DNA from: Paragonimus westermani
Taxonomy: Eukaryota > Platyhelminthes > Trematoda > Plagiorchiida > Troglotrematidae
Assembly (NCBI GenBank): GCA_008508345.1
Contig: QNGE01000295.1
Span: 72,171-136,170 of the forward strand
DNA: 64,000 nt
Direction: 5' to 3'
A program made the position numbers and the translations under genes. Shown here one piece after another: positions 47,000-58,170 of the stretch; positions within the stretch are counted from its first letter, which is position 1, and each line of letters starts with the position of its first letter. Below the pieces are notes generated by a model, which was not told the origin of the DNA, did no database searches, and saw only the letters and a list, made by a program, of their open reading frames with translations.

Positions 47000-47870
47000 G
47001 CGGGGCTGAGATGTTTATGCAAGGCCTGAAGTGTTCATTAACTGCCTCAGCTGCAATAATAGGATCGGAGATAAGAAAAATTGTTCCATTCCAGAGATCT
47101 CAGCAATGTGGTGAACACGCTACAGTCGACGAATTTAGTTTGGCGACGGTGTATGACGATCAACTCTTTAACGGCTTTTATGTGGAATATGAAATTCACT
47201 GTTATGATCACTTTCTGGAATTTGTTCCAAGACGGACACAGTGACTGAAGAGATGCCTGTGGTAAAGCTGAGGTCTGAAGTGTGGTCTTGTCTAGTAGGC
47301 GCCAAAACATGTTGGCGCCATCCGCTTACTTGAACACATTCGAAGAACTCAGCTTGATTTGCAGGGGCTGTGTAAGAGATCCAGGAGAAATTGGGCATGT
47401 TGAAGTCTCCGCCAATTATTTTTTACCGTGAAGGTAAGGTTGATACATATTTCAGTCCACTAATAAGGTTCATCTTGTTGTCCTGAGTGACCTTAGGCGG
47501 TCTGCAGACACAGTCCAGTAGTAATTCATAGGATTCAGTCGACATTAACAGACACAAGGAGCCATCTATCATACCAAGACATGGCTCATCAAGTGTAGTT
47601 GCAGAATATTGCTTACTTAGGTAGATTAAACATCCACCACCTAGTCTTACACCATAATTTCTGCGGAACATGTGATAACCTATAAGGTTTAGTTGTGTGT
47701 CTGGAGTCTCAGAGGTGCACCAATTTTCAGTGCTTAGAATAATGCAAGAATTTTATAAGATAAACGATCTAAAAACATGCATCTTATTAGTTAGCGAACG
47801 TGCACTAAAAAGCAGTAAACTTGATGGATTTTTTTGCGGCATCATTTTTAGACTCTTAAAATGTCTGAAA
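47000..47870 (-). pseudogene. LINE B endonuclease (EEP) domain
   Basis: The minus frames show ARSLTNKMHVFRSFI, then LSTENWCTSETPDTQLN, YGVRLGGGCLIYL, and GGDFNMPNFSWIS (about 47410), the intact GDFN motif. The SDHN motif (ESDHNSEF) near 47190 retains the catalytic Asp-His pair. A stop lies just before GGDFN. The domain is one of the better preserved parts of this element. Confidence 0.8.
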
Positions 47871-48889
47871 CAGAAATTTCTTTGTGATTAGAAGATTCTG
47901 GTAACGACGCTTGATCTGATATCCTTGTAAAGAGCTCATTAGCAAATGATTGGGTGTCATCTGCGCTTGAATTCATGACAAGAAGTTTGGGAAAAGGGCC
48001 GGTTTGGTATGGCTCCGTAGTGGAACAATGGGGGACGGAGTTGGTAGGGGAGGTTTGAAGGGCATGTTTCCCGCTAAAACAAGGTGAGGCTTAGGTGAGT
48101 TGGTCATACCCACCTGCACATTGTTAACAAAGAGATCGCGAGTTGCTTCTAGGTGATCATTCGAAGTGTAGGGGCTATCCGTATAAAAAGGGGTGTTGAA
48201 CGTAGGGTGAACGACTTTAAAGGGCTCTGGTTTAACCTTACATGAATAGATGCGTCACGCGAGAGACTGCAATTACTAGGCATAGGCCTGAAATTGGGAG
48301 TTGATAAGAGATGCCTCTTCTTATTCGCCAGGTACGGATTTGCGTTTACTTGCCCGTTTATTCCCTTAAAATGCCAAGGAGAAAGCCTTGGGCGACCCGT
48401 ATGATAGTGGTTTAGAGAGGGTGTGCTATTATAGATACCCCAGTGATGGCCGAATTGGGGTTTCCTACGGGATAGGTTCGAAGTTTAGACGCCGACGTTT
48501 CTTTGACTAATAGACTGATGGTGTCCTATCTTATTTGAGCCAGTTTCCGCGCGAGTAGGTTGCGGTCTAGACGTTCCATTGGCTCTTATATGGGCTTCAT
48601 GGGAACCACCAGATTATCTTCACCCTCCGTTGATGGCAATAAATATGAAAGGGCCTGCAAAAATTCTGGACCTAGAGCCTTTGCACTTAGGACGATCGAC
48701 CTCAATTTTGGAGCTTGATATTGTGGTTTGAAACAAGTGGATCTCGCTTGACGAGTGACTTTGATCACCACGATTCGTAAAAATAAGTAAATTTTTGGAT
48801 GGACGTGAACGTAAGCGAAAGGTGACTAGATCATATTGAATAATATTATCAACAATACCAGTTATGTGAGAAACTTTAAATTGAATAGT

Positions 48890-49262
48890 CACGTAGTAAT
48901 TACTTGCGTAACAGGACGACAAATGTATACACAAGACAGCAATCACAGATAGTCCCGACGTAATCCAAAACCAGAGAAAAGACGTAACGAACAATCACAA
49001 CCAGTGTATTGACCATACAGAGACGAGGCGGTGACTCGCACAACGCCAATGGCAACCGGAACTTGAAGTTACAACAAAACGTTTTTTCGATCGTTCCAAA
49101 CAGGTGAGTCAGGTGGAAATCGAATGTCACACTTAGACGGACGTTCATGTCGTGTGGAACACGCCGAGTAATACGTAGGTGGGCGACCTTAAATGATTAA
49201 CAAGGGAGAGAACATCAGCGAAAAGTATAAATCGCATGCGCAACAGCTTCTATATTGTCACA
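48890..49262 (-). repeat. G3 3' LTR (left boundary approximate)
   Basis: On the minus strand TGTGACAATATAG starts immediately after a polypurine tract, as an LTR should. A TTTATA box lies about 40 bp inside. The far end is not defined because no second LTR exists for comparison; LINE B sequence begins by about 48870, giving an LTR of roughly 370 bp. Confidence 0.55.
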
Positions 49263-49279
49263 CTGCTCCCCTCTCAATG
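49263..49279 (-). promoter_or_regulatory. G3 polypurine tract
   Basis: The minus strand reads CATTGAGAGGGGAGCAG directly before TGTGACA. It is the expected plus-strand primer site next to the 3' LTR. Confidence 0.75.
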
Positions 49280-50582
49280 AGGCTTTGACCGTAGTGCTTT
49301 GGTACCGCCAATGTTGTTGCAACCACCTTGGGCTGTGATTTCGACTGTCTGTTCCGCGATCGGAACGCTGCGAGGTGGTACTGGCAGGGGCCGCATCTGG
49401 GCTTCCTCCGGCTTTAAGACTGGCTTTAACTGATTGTACTGTACCGTAAGTACGTCCGCTATTGGATTTGTAGCGTCACGGATTACATATACAGTGGGTG
49501 ACCGCACATGCACAATTACGAGTGGACCCAGCCACGGGCGATGGAATTTGTGCGCAACCCCCAATGGTGGATATGGTCTACACAACCAGGCGTGATCTCC
49601 GATGCCGTAAACTGGTCCGTTTGCTGAATGGACACAACAGTTTTTCTGATGGTGTTGCGAATTTGAGTGTGGCTCGACGGCAATTTTATAGGCGACTGTC
49701 GACCTTCCGTCCAGCTCCTTGACATATCTTGGCAAACCTATGCATTTGGCTGGCGCCGGCTGTTTCATCACTTCAATTAGCAGGCGTAGTTCATGGTTTG
49801 GGGTCATTGGTGAAGGCGTTTGCCCTGTACTCGAATGGACGGCGACCCTATAGGCTAAGAGACTGTGGCAAAATTTCGTCTCAACAATCTGACTGGTATC
49901 GTTAAATAAAGGTATGTAGAATTGTCACTACAGTACGATTGGTTTGTTCGACCAAGCCGTTACTCTGAGGGTAGTAAGGAGTTGTTCGGGTTTTGTGTAT
50001 GCGCAACGTGCGATATACGTCTTCTGGGAGGCGTTTTTCAAACGCAGCGCCTTGGTCAGAGTGCAGCTCAATAGGTGTACCGGAACGAGCGACCCATTCT
50101 TTCACGAACAACGATGGTATTAGAGTAGCCTCTTGGTTTGGCATCGAAAGGGCTTCACACCGTTCGGCAAATCAGTCGACAACCACGAGACTATAGTTAT
50201 TTTCCCTCCTCGACGTCGGTAGTGGTCCCATCACACCATCTCTCACACGGTGGTTGGGGCCATCTGTTGCAACTGTTTGAAGCGAGGCCCTGGGAGCTAC
50301 AGTGGGGGATTTGGTTTGTGCACAGATGTTACAGTTGCGAAAAACATCGTCATGTGGATTTGGCCACCACAAGCGCTGTCGGACAGCCGCTTCAGTCCTT
50401 CGCTGACCCGCATGTCTAAGTTCAACATGCACCTCTCGGACAACCTTTGAAACCTTGCTAAATGGGATGACTGGTCTGCATGCTCGCTTGGCACTATCAA
50501 GCAAATGCAATGCGCCATCAATAACTCGCATATTCGCCCATTGTGACCATAAGCAGCGCTCTTCCGAGAATCTGCCCTCCAT
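49274..50582 (-). pseudogene. G3 integrase
   Basis: The minus-strand blocks include the zinc domain VELRHAGQRRTEAAVRQRLW followed by NCNICAQTK (an H-H-C-C set). The first catalytic Asp is in NYSLVVVD, the second in ELHSDQGAAFE (about 50070), and the Glu in YYPQSNGLVEQTNRTV (about 49955). The C-terminal GPY/F-type module KFHRPWLGPLVIVHVRSP lies near 49560. All three catalytic acids survive. Three open blocks (50582-50172, 50144-49902, 49807-49274) lie in shifted frames, so the protein is not continuous. The product would have inserted element DNA into the host chromosome. Confidence 0.85.
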
Positions 50583-51061
50583 TTCGCGACCAGTCGGTTT
50601 CGGGTTTCCATCAAGTTGTCGACGGTAAATGTTAGAAATGTACGGATCGTTCAGTTGATGGTGTGCGCACGTAGCCCCGACTGATGGTGTGGATCACAGC
50701 GTTAACAGTTTCCGTGAGAAAGCGGGACAACGCATCAGCATTCACGTGACGGCTGCCTGGGCGATAGATACAGCCAAATCCGTAATCCTGCAAATATTCC
50801 AACCAAAGTGCTACTTGACCTTCCGGATCTCGAAGGTTGCGAAGCCATTGTAGTGCTTGGTGGTCTTATCGAACTTTGAAGGGTTTCCCGGGTAAGTAAG
50901 GGCGGAAGTGTTTACGGAAATACACTACAGCCAACATTTCACGGCGCGTAGTGCAATAACACCTTTCTCGCTTATCGAGCCGACGACTTGCATAGGCAAT
51001 CACGACTTCCCCATTGGCCGACTTCTGGGACAGTACAGCACCTATAGCTAGGTCACTGGCG

Positions 51062-52121
51062 TCAGTGTCCAGTATGAAGGGACCGGCTGATGGCGAGAAA
51101 TGGGGGAATAGGAGAAGAGCTCAGCTTATTTTTAGGAGTGCTGAACGCTGCGTGGCATTCAGCAGACCATACGAACTTCTTGCCTTTCTCCGTAAGTTGA
51201 TGCAACGGGGATGCTATCCCTGCGAAATGTGGAAAAAATTTCCGATGATACGAAGCCAGTCCCCTAAAACTGCACACTTCGCTTACTGATCGTAGTACTG
51301 GCCAATCAACAGCTTGTTTGACTGTTGTACCATCGGTTTTTACTCCTGCGGGTGTTAGTAGATAGTCTAAGAATGATACTTCTTGCTTTAAGAGCACGTA
51401 CTTTGTAGGCTTTCGTTTCAGGCCCGCCATTCGGGGACGTTCTATTACGTTCTTCAGCCTGGAATTGTCTTCTTTCATTGTGGGAGCGTGAACAATGATG
51501 TCGTCCAGGTAGATTGAACATTGGCTTGGTACTAAATCTTGAAAAACTGCAATGATCACTGAAAAGTAGCAGGCGCATTAGCTAGACCGAACGGCATTGT
51601 CTCAAATTCATACAAACCGGATGGAATAATAAACGCCGTCTTTTGACGATCTGCGGGGCGGACTTCAACCTGTCAGTATCTCGAAGCTAGATCAATCGTG
51701 GGGAACCACTTTGCACCACGCAAAGCATCGAATGTGGTATCTGTGCTTGGTAGAGGAAATGAATCTCTTTTCGTCATAGCATTCAGACGTCTTTAGTCAA
51801 CGCATAACCGTAAGATCCCGTCCTTCTTTTCAACCAACACGGTGGGGATGCCCAGAGGAAAATCGATGGGCGTATGACTCTCTTGTTAAGCACGTCTTGA
51901 ATCATGGTATTCAGTTGCGACTGATAGTGGACAGGAATTCTTCTGGCTGGGTGCCAAAGAGGGTGGTGGTCTCTTGCGTCAATTTCGTGTTGTACAAGTC
52001 CAGTCCGCCCAGGTTCCTCACCACCGTACTGGAACACATCGGGAATGTTGAGTGAAAGACCTTTTAGCATTAGTCTTTCAGTGTAAGGCAAAGCCATCCT
52101 AGCTAGTGATGGTTGTATCAA
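51062..52121 (-). pseudogene. G3 reverse transcriptase; RNase H follows to ~50600
   Basis: The minus strand shows RT start VQHEIDARDHHPLWHPARR and LNKRVIRPS (about 51900), a palm with FPLPSTDTTFDALRGAKWF and PFGLANAPATFQ, and the active site CSIYLDDIIVHAP (about 51510) with Y-x-D-D intact. The thumb and connection read FRGLASYHRKFFPHFAGIAS. An in-frame TGA replaces a conserved Trp in the palm (RY-stop-QVEVRP, about 51677). The stretch 51060-50600 holds the decayed RNase H, with an intact TD residue pair near 51065. Confidence 0.85.
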
Positions 52122-52133
52122 ACTCGATTCCAG

Positions 52134-53110
52134 TTAGTTTAAGTTGTCGGAAGCTTCAAGTAAGTTGCCTGTTTGTGGTTGGCCTTCCACTCGAATGTTC
52201 TCAGCATTGTAACAAAAACAGAGTGCCTGTGAGGATGGGTCGATCTTACCGCAGTACCGTTGTAGAAAATCCATTCCTAAAACCGCGCTCCATGGCAGGT
52301 GGCTGCTAAGTGCAAACTGATGTCGAGTGGTTAAATTAGCCAGCTGTACCGTGGCCATTACTTGCGAGCCCGTCTGTAAAGTGGTGTCGTTTGTTGTTGA
52401 AATTTGACGGCGGTACTCAGACTGGACTATTTTACAATTTAATTGGGCTACAACGGCCAAGTTTAAAATAGAACACGAGGCACCAGCATCAATGAAAAAG
52501 CAAATGGCCTTATTGTCCAATCTACAGTTCATAGTAGGTGGCTTATCTGCATCAGCATTGGGAAGACAGATAACAGAAGGTAGAGGTGCATTCGAGGAAA
52601 GCGACTCGGATCGCTGACACAGGCGAATTGTGTCCATAATTTTGCGCGCGGGAACCAAGCCTCTTAAAGCGGATGCAATTACTCGCTGGAGAACTTGGTT
52701 GGGGGAAGTTTCGGGCGGCAAAACACAGGCTTCGTTACTGAAGAGGTGTCGCGCATCGACTCCTGCACCGCCTCAAATGCCCATGCTTTCTCAACTGCCT
52801 TTATCAGCGACGACGCAGGTTTGCACAGGAGTTTTCCACGTAATTCTTCGCTAGATAACCCCAGACGGAAACGGTCACAAATCTGACAACCTCATTCCCC
52901 CGGGGATGATTGAGAAAACGCTTTCAGAGCTAGTTCCCACAGGTCACGAAGAAACTGATTCACCGATTCCGACGGTCGCTGGCGCCTGGCGTGGAACCTT
53001 TCGCGATAAACAGGCGCTAATTCCGTGCTCCCGAAGACAATTTCCGGGCGCCAATTTTATTCCCTAACAGCAAAAATTTCCGAAGATGCGTTTGGACATC
53101 CTCCCGGAGC
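52134..53110 (-). pseudogene. G3 gag end and protease
   Basis: The 195-codon minus-strand block 52721-52134 contains ICFFIDAGASCSILN, the aspartic protease motif with D-T-G changed to D-A-G, and the distal AVLGMDFLQRY flap partner. Upstream, frames up to about 53100 give SESVNQFLRDLWELALKAF and FRLGLSSEELRGKLL, typical of Ty3/gypsy Gag. The Gag start is missing. Confidence 0.75.
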
Positions 53111-53349
53111 GACTTTGAAATATGTGAAAAATTGCCCATCCCACAACCTTGTAAACAGTTAATTAGTGTAACATCACATTTTTTAGACTAAATCTGTGAA
53201 ACGAGCGAACTATCTCTTTCTCTGTTGCGCGCGTCAAAGTTCCATGAACTACAGCCATCTTCTCTTTGACCACGTAATTCTGGCAACAAACTTCACATTT
53301 GTGCTACTGTTTAATTATTCGTTTTTGTATGGTTTGTAAATATCTATAA

Positions 53350-53419
53350 TGATCGCGCATAACCAAGCGTGCTTCTCACATTTGCTTTGAGAAATATATT
53401 ATAATTATTATTATTATTG
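53350..53419 (+). mobile_element. isolated LINE 3' tail with (ATT)n
   Basis: TGATCGCGC, GCGTGCTTCTCACA, TTTGAGAAATATA and a run of ATT units match the LINE tails at 16491, 61078 and (inverted) 43100. No ORF of the element is recognised upstream, so this is a very short 5'-truncated insertion or the remnant of one, lying between the gypsy G3 gag end and LINE H. Confidence 0.7.
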
Positions 53420-53426
53420 AATTTTC

Positions 53427-53450
53427 ATGTTATTTGATAACAAATAACAT
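53427..53450. repeat. perfect 10-bp stem palindrome
   Basis: ATGTTATTTG, a 4-nt spacer and CAAATAACAT form a perfect inverted repeat. It lies between the plus-strand LINE tail and the minus-strand 3' end of LINE H, exactly at the junction of two elements. Confidence 0.8.
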
Positions 53451-53469
53451 TGATTACATGCAATTTTTT

Positions 53470-55225
53470 GAAGCCGATAGAACTTAGACCAAATTTTGAT
53501 TTACCGGTGGAACTAATGCAGTCGGATTTTCTTGATCAGTATCAAGCGGATGTTTGTTAATCTGAAAGGCAATCGTTGAAAACGGGGTGTAGCATCGCTC
53601 TTGGAGATTACGATGAACACCGAGAAGAGAGCAAAGCCACTCAAATAATACATTTTTAGGTAAATGATAATCAGTTAAAGTTTTTAGGCAATCTCTAGAA
53701 GCGATGCTAACGATTACAGAATGGAGGTTGTTCCAAGAGTTGATAATCATATAAGAAAAGGATCGCTGCTCAATAAAGGTCCAAGGGCGAAGCTTGAGAA
53801 GCTTCTTGTCCTGCGTCTGCCGGCCGTCATAAGTACCTGAAGAGAAAAACTGTTCTGCCAGACCTCCTCTAAAGAAGTGTGTGAGTATTAAATCATCGAG
53901 GTGTCTCTGAAATTCAAGTAGGTACACATCAAGAACTTCAAGTCGTCACTCGTGAATGAATCTTCTTACGATTGCGGCCAGCTTACTAGCTGCGCGATGG
54001 ATGCGCTCGACAGCTAATGTCTTCTTCAGGCCGGTTTCCATGGCCTGATTGGTTTATTCGATTAGTGGTCTTATTAGAACCCCGTAAAGCGTTTGAAACG
54101 TTATCTTGTCCATGCGGGTGGAAAGTGCGCTTAATCATCATAAGGGTGGCGAACCTTTATTTCGCGCCATCTCACGGTGATACACGAAGGATAAGTTAGA
54201 CGACATCCAGATGCCCATACCTCTCTTCAGGTTGTTTTTAATGACATCTGCTGTGCTGAAAGCATAGTGAATCACGAAGGTATTGCCAGAGTACCCACCG
54301 GACGACAGGTGCGCACAGTTGTTTCTTTCCATTTGGGGACACAAATCTTCCGACCAACGCTTAGTAGCGTCAAGACCAGTCTGTAGCACACTTGGGTCGA
54401 TAGCACCCCCAATTTCTAGGCCAGCGGCATATAAAGGGGCGTCACTGGAAGTATTGACTGAAAGATCATTGATGTAAACAAGGAATAACAGAATACCCAA
54501 GAAGATCTTTGAGGGGCTCCCGCAGAACTGGAAGAAGGCGATGAACAGTATAATATTGTTTTAAGTCAAAAAATTCTATTGTCAATAATAGAGAGAGTCC
54601 GGCGAAGAACCTCCTCTTGAATACCATAGGGTTCCATTTTGTGTTTCGGGGGGCCATGTGGATCACGGTCAAAAGCCTCGGTAAAGTCAAAGAAGATAAC
54701 ATATAAGAGGAAGCCATTGTCTTTGGCCCACGTCGGCTTATCCATGTATATATGTGAGTATGTTATACATGTTCGATTAGGGAAAAAGCAATGCTGGGTG
54801 GAGAAAAAAGATAGCTCAACAAAAAGCATTTGAGTATGACACGCTTTAATGAACACTGCATTATCCTGAGCGGAATGCCAGTGAAACTGACTGACCGATA
54901 GCTAGCCGGAGAGTGCCGGCGGCCCACTTTAAGTGTAGATGTGACTGTTGACTCTTTTCAAGCACTAGGGAGAATGCCCGTCAGAAATGTCTATTTAAAC
55001 AGCTTATAAGGAAGTTCTGACTGGCTAGCAGCTGCTTCTTTAAGAGTTCTGGGATGGTTCTTGTTAGGACCCATTGGGCCGTACGAACTAACACTAAATA
55101 AAAGATCTTCAAAATCTAACGCACAAAACTCAGCGGAAACTGGTGGTTGCCGGAAGTTCTGCAGCGGTAAGTTAGGGAGCCAGTTGGGCGGTTCGACGTT
55201 GTAGACCATCGAGTAGTACTCCATT
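53470..55225 (-). pseudogene. LINE H reverse transcriptase
   Basis: The minus strand from 55224 shows DLLFSVSSYGPMGPNKNHPR (the linker box before RT), KLFKQTFLTGILP, YRSVSLTGIPL, then FFDFTEAFDRDPHGPP (about 54670) and LLFLVYINDL with LYAAGLEIGG (about 54430), where YADD has become YAAG. The C-terminal block FSYMIINSWNNLHSV and LKTLTDYHLP lie near 53720. ORF1 and endonuclease are absent. An intact frame of 147 codons covers the C-terminus. Confidence 0.8.
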
Positions 55226-55688
55226 AATGGCTCGGCTAGTGGGGTCAGTAGTTCAGTGGTTCAGCAAATTGAAGACAGAAGTGGGGAGTTGGAGATTCTG
55301 AGAATCTTTTATCTCGGTGTGTAGAATCTGATGGCCGGCAGCAACGGGCTGGAACGGGGGGGAATGGTGGGGTTCCCAAACCAAATGAGTAGATGTTGGT
55401 CACGACGACCCCTGAAAACTGCGAGATTAAGCAGCAGCAACATGATCGGGTTGAACTTTCAAAACCTTGCAAACAAGCATTAAGGAAATGTTGTCTGCAC
55501 CCCTGCCTGTTAAGTCGTACTCCGAGTTTTGAATGGTGACTCCTCATCGGCATGTTATATTCCCAGCTGAACATTAGTCGGAGCGGAACACAACAAGTCT
55601 TCACTACTAAAAACGTTAACGCCACGTCACCTCCAAGCTGATGATACTGTAAAAAGAACATGTTCAGATATGTCCGCCTTCTAGTTTC
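55226..55688. other. unassigned stretch between LINE H and LINE G
   Basis: A 138-codon minus-strand frame (55661-55245) continues from LINE H, but it carries no endonuclease motif I can recognise. It is Cys- and Pro-rich by chance reading. Confidence 0.3.
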
Positions 55689-55689
55689 C

Positions 55690-58170
55690 AGGCCCCGGTT
55701 GACTTAGCGCCATGACTTTGCGCACTCTCCGAAGGCAGTATGTCTCTTTTGGGGATAATGTGGCCAGATCACAGCTGCATTCTTCAGTTGCGGCCAAACG
55801 AAACTGTACTAAAGAAGCTGGAGATGGTAGGCATCAAATTGGCTCAAAAGACGCTTCATTACCGCCAGCAGGTTGCTGCTGTGTTTTGCATTTGCCTCAA
55901 TGTTTGGTTAGTTTCAGAGAGTACGGAAAACAACGGTTCTCAGCCCCTCCTGTACAACAGTTGTCTGAAGCAGGTACTCGTAAATAAAATAAGCGATGTT
56001 TGGAGAGCTACGAATGTGCACAACATTACGCTTATCGACACTGAAGCCTAGTCGGTCCAGTCGAGACTACTCAAATGCAATGCTAATGTTCTTCTGCAGA
56101 ACGAACGAATCGCTGGTAGCATTTATGGCATGCCAAATTTGGACGCCCTCAGCAATCCGTAATACCTAGATGATAATTAAAAGATGTAGTTCTTTGATAA
56201 ATATCGAAAACGGATGCGGGCCAAGAATTGAACCCTGTGGCACCCCACTGAGGATGAGCTTGCATGTGGGAAACGCACTGTTTACATGCACCCTGTACAG
56301 ATGATTGGCAATATATGACTCACGCGGCTGAAAAAATCGCCTTGTACCCCATAATAGGGAGCTTGTCGATCAAATCGGCGCAGTCTACGCGGTTAAGTGT
56401 CTTAGATGAGTCGAGGTAGGCTACATCAAATCTACCGTCTTGCTCAGCTGCATCGAATAGCTGATCACTGGTCATCGGTGGATTTGCGGCACACAAACGA
56501 CGTTTATGGAAACCTTGCTGTACGCTAGAGAAGTCTCAAGTGACGATATACTTTTAAGGCGACTCATAATTTTTGAGACGGTGGGCAACAACACCATCGG
56601 TGTGGTACCACCGGGCCGATTGCGTCTGACAGCGCTGAAGACGAGTGCGGTGCTCGCAAGTTTTTAGCTGCCGGGTAATGTCCCTGGGAAAGCGTAGTCA
56701 GAGCAAACCACCGAGCTGCTTATCCGCCTCATGCAAAGCCTCGTGGGGGTGTGCTGTTGGGGTCAGGAAAGCTGCCCATTTGGGCGCCTGAAGTTGAGCA
56801 ACACCGTCGTGGGGGACGCATCCACAATGCTAATACCACCAATTATAGCGTCAAGGCAGGCCTGAGGAGCTGAAGGCGACTGCGCAAAAGTGCTGCTGTA
56901 AACCACTGCGAAAACATCGGCAGCCTCGGTATCAGGTCAGTGGACCCTCATGGGTATAACAGTGAACGGGTCACAGATTTTTCCTTGTGGGTTTGTGTTA
57001 CAGATCAGAAGAGGCCGTACAGACTAGTGGTAAAGATCCCCATAAGCCTTTTTTGTCAACGAGGACGGCCTTGTCGATGTAACGGTGTACAACGATTTCC
57101 TAGGCAGGCGTATATTTCTTAATCTAACTGAGGTCTGGTAACCGCCTCCTCAGAATAAGTTTAGGTGCACGAGAGCATAGTTGGCTTGAAGTTTTGTTCC
57201 GTGCGATACGAGATACTGGTGTGGATTCACCAACGGCCACGGGAAACACGGCAATATGCTCATCAAATAGATCATCTACAGGGTAAACGAGAGTAAAGTT
57301 CACTACAGACTACTTTGCCGAACAGCTAAGTAATTTTTCTAAACCCATCTCACGGAAGTTTCTGAAAATTTTTCTTCGTCGAGCGAACCAAGTTCCTGCC
57401 GCGAATGAGGTCAAATAGGACGATTGCATGATCGCTCAGTTCGAGCGATGCGATGTGTGTAGGTACATCAACCGTCAACTCTTCGCTAGTGAATATTTAG
57501 TCCAGGTGAGACAGACCATGGTCGGTTTGCATCTGAATGAGACGAGATGAATGCTATGCGAATCCCAAGGCCCCCATTTCGCGGAAGGATCCTGCGGACA
57601 ACTTTTGGCCTCAGAATGTAAGGAAACTAAGAAATCCGTGTCAGGCAGGTTAAACTCACCCACTAGAAATTTATGGAGAGATCCAATGAGAGCAAAACTT
57701 CTAACCTAGATAATAAGGATCACATTCTGAACAACCGTGGATGGAGCACTAAGGAGCATTCGGAACCATTTAGGCAAATCGAGCACCAAGCGGTTTTGGA
57801 ATCGTGGCAGATGTTCGATTGCTACAACAGAAGGCCCGAAGAGAAGTGTGAGTATAGAAGGTCGATCCCCTCCTCTATCTTCCGCTCAATGGATTTGTGG
57901 TGGAAGAAAGCAACAATGCCTTTGGATGTTCCGTATTTCAAGGTAGTGAATCACGGGGCCGGGGTCAATAAGCAAGAAAACAAAAACATGAGCAGTGTAT
58001 GAAGTAAAAAAATAATTCATCTGAACCAAATTTAAAAGTAAGCAAAGGCTCATCAGGGGTACTGTCGTCAGCCACAGTTCAAGGTTTTGCGAAGGCATAG
58101 CGATAAAGAGTTATGCCGACATTTCAATTGACCTTCCTGAGCATGGCCTTCCAATACACGAGAATTCATC
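55690..58170 (-). mobile_element. LINE G, endonuclease and reverse transcriptase relic
   Basis: Minus-strand order is endonuclease start NYPQCASLRTTDEF (about 58200), DDSTPDEPLLTFKFGSDELF (about 58040), FYTHTSLRAFCCSN, GEFNLPDTDFLVS (about 57660, GDFN with D changed to E) and LELSDHAIVLFDLI (about 57440, SDH intact). RT then shows GFHKRRLCAANPPMTSDQLF, VAYLDSSKTLNRVD (about 56430) and SGVPQGSILGP (about 56240), with an active site reading AEGVQIWH. Stops occur in most blocks. ORF1 may lie at 58200-58800 but is not recognisable. Confidence 0.8.

Larger units (their letters stand above)
43862..48870 (-). mobile_element. LINE B, near full-length CR1-like element, inactive
   Basis: Reading the minus strand from 48870 down: ORF1-like sequence (about 48870-47950), endonuclease (about 47870-47000), reverse transcriptase (about 46320-45300), the C-terminal NSWNKLP-type end, and a 1.1-kb 3' UTR shared with LINE I. 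Including the displaced tail at 43100 it is about 5.1 kb of LINE sequence. Stops and frameshifts occur throughout. The 5' end lies next to the LTR of gypsy G3. Confidence 0.8.
49274..53110 (-). mobile_element. G3: Ty3/gypsy element, best preserved, 5' end missing
   Basis: On the minus strand gag, protease, RT, RNase H and integrase follow in Ty3/gypsy order, then a polypurine tract and one LTR. Long blocks are open (protease 195 codons, RT thumb 165, integrase zinc region 136, integrase C-terminus 177), with only a few stops or shifts between them. The 5' LTR, primer site and start of gag are absent right of about 53110, and no copy of the LTR start was found there. It differs clearly from G1 and G2. 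Confidence 0.9.
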
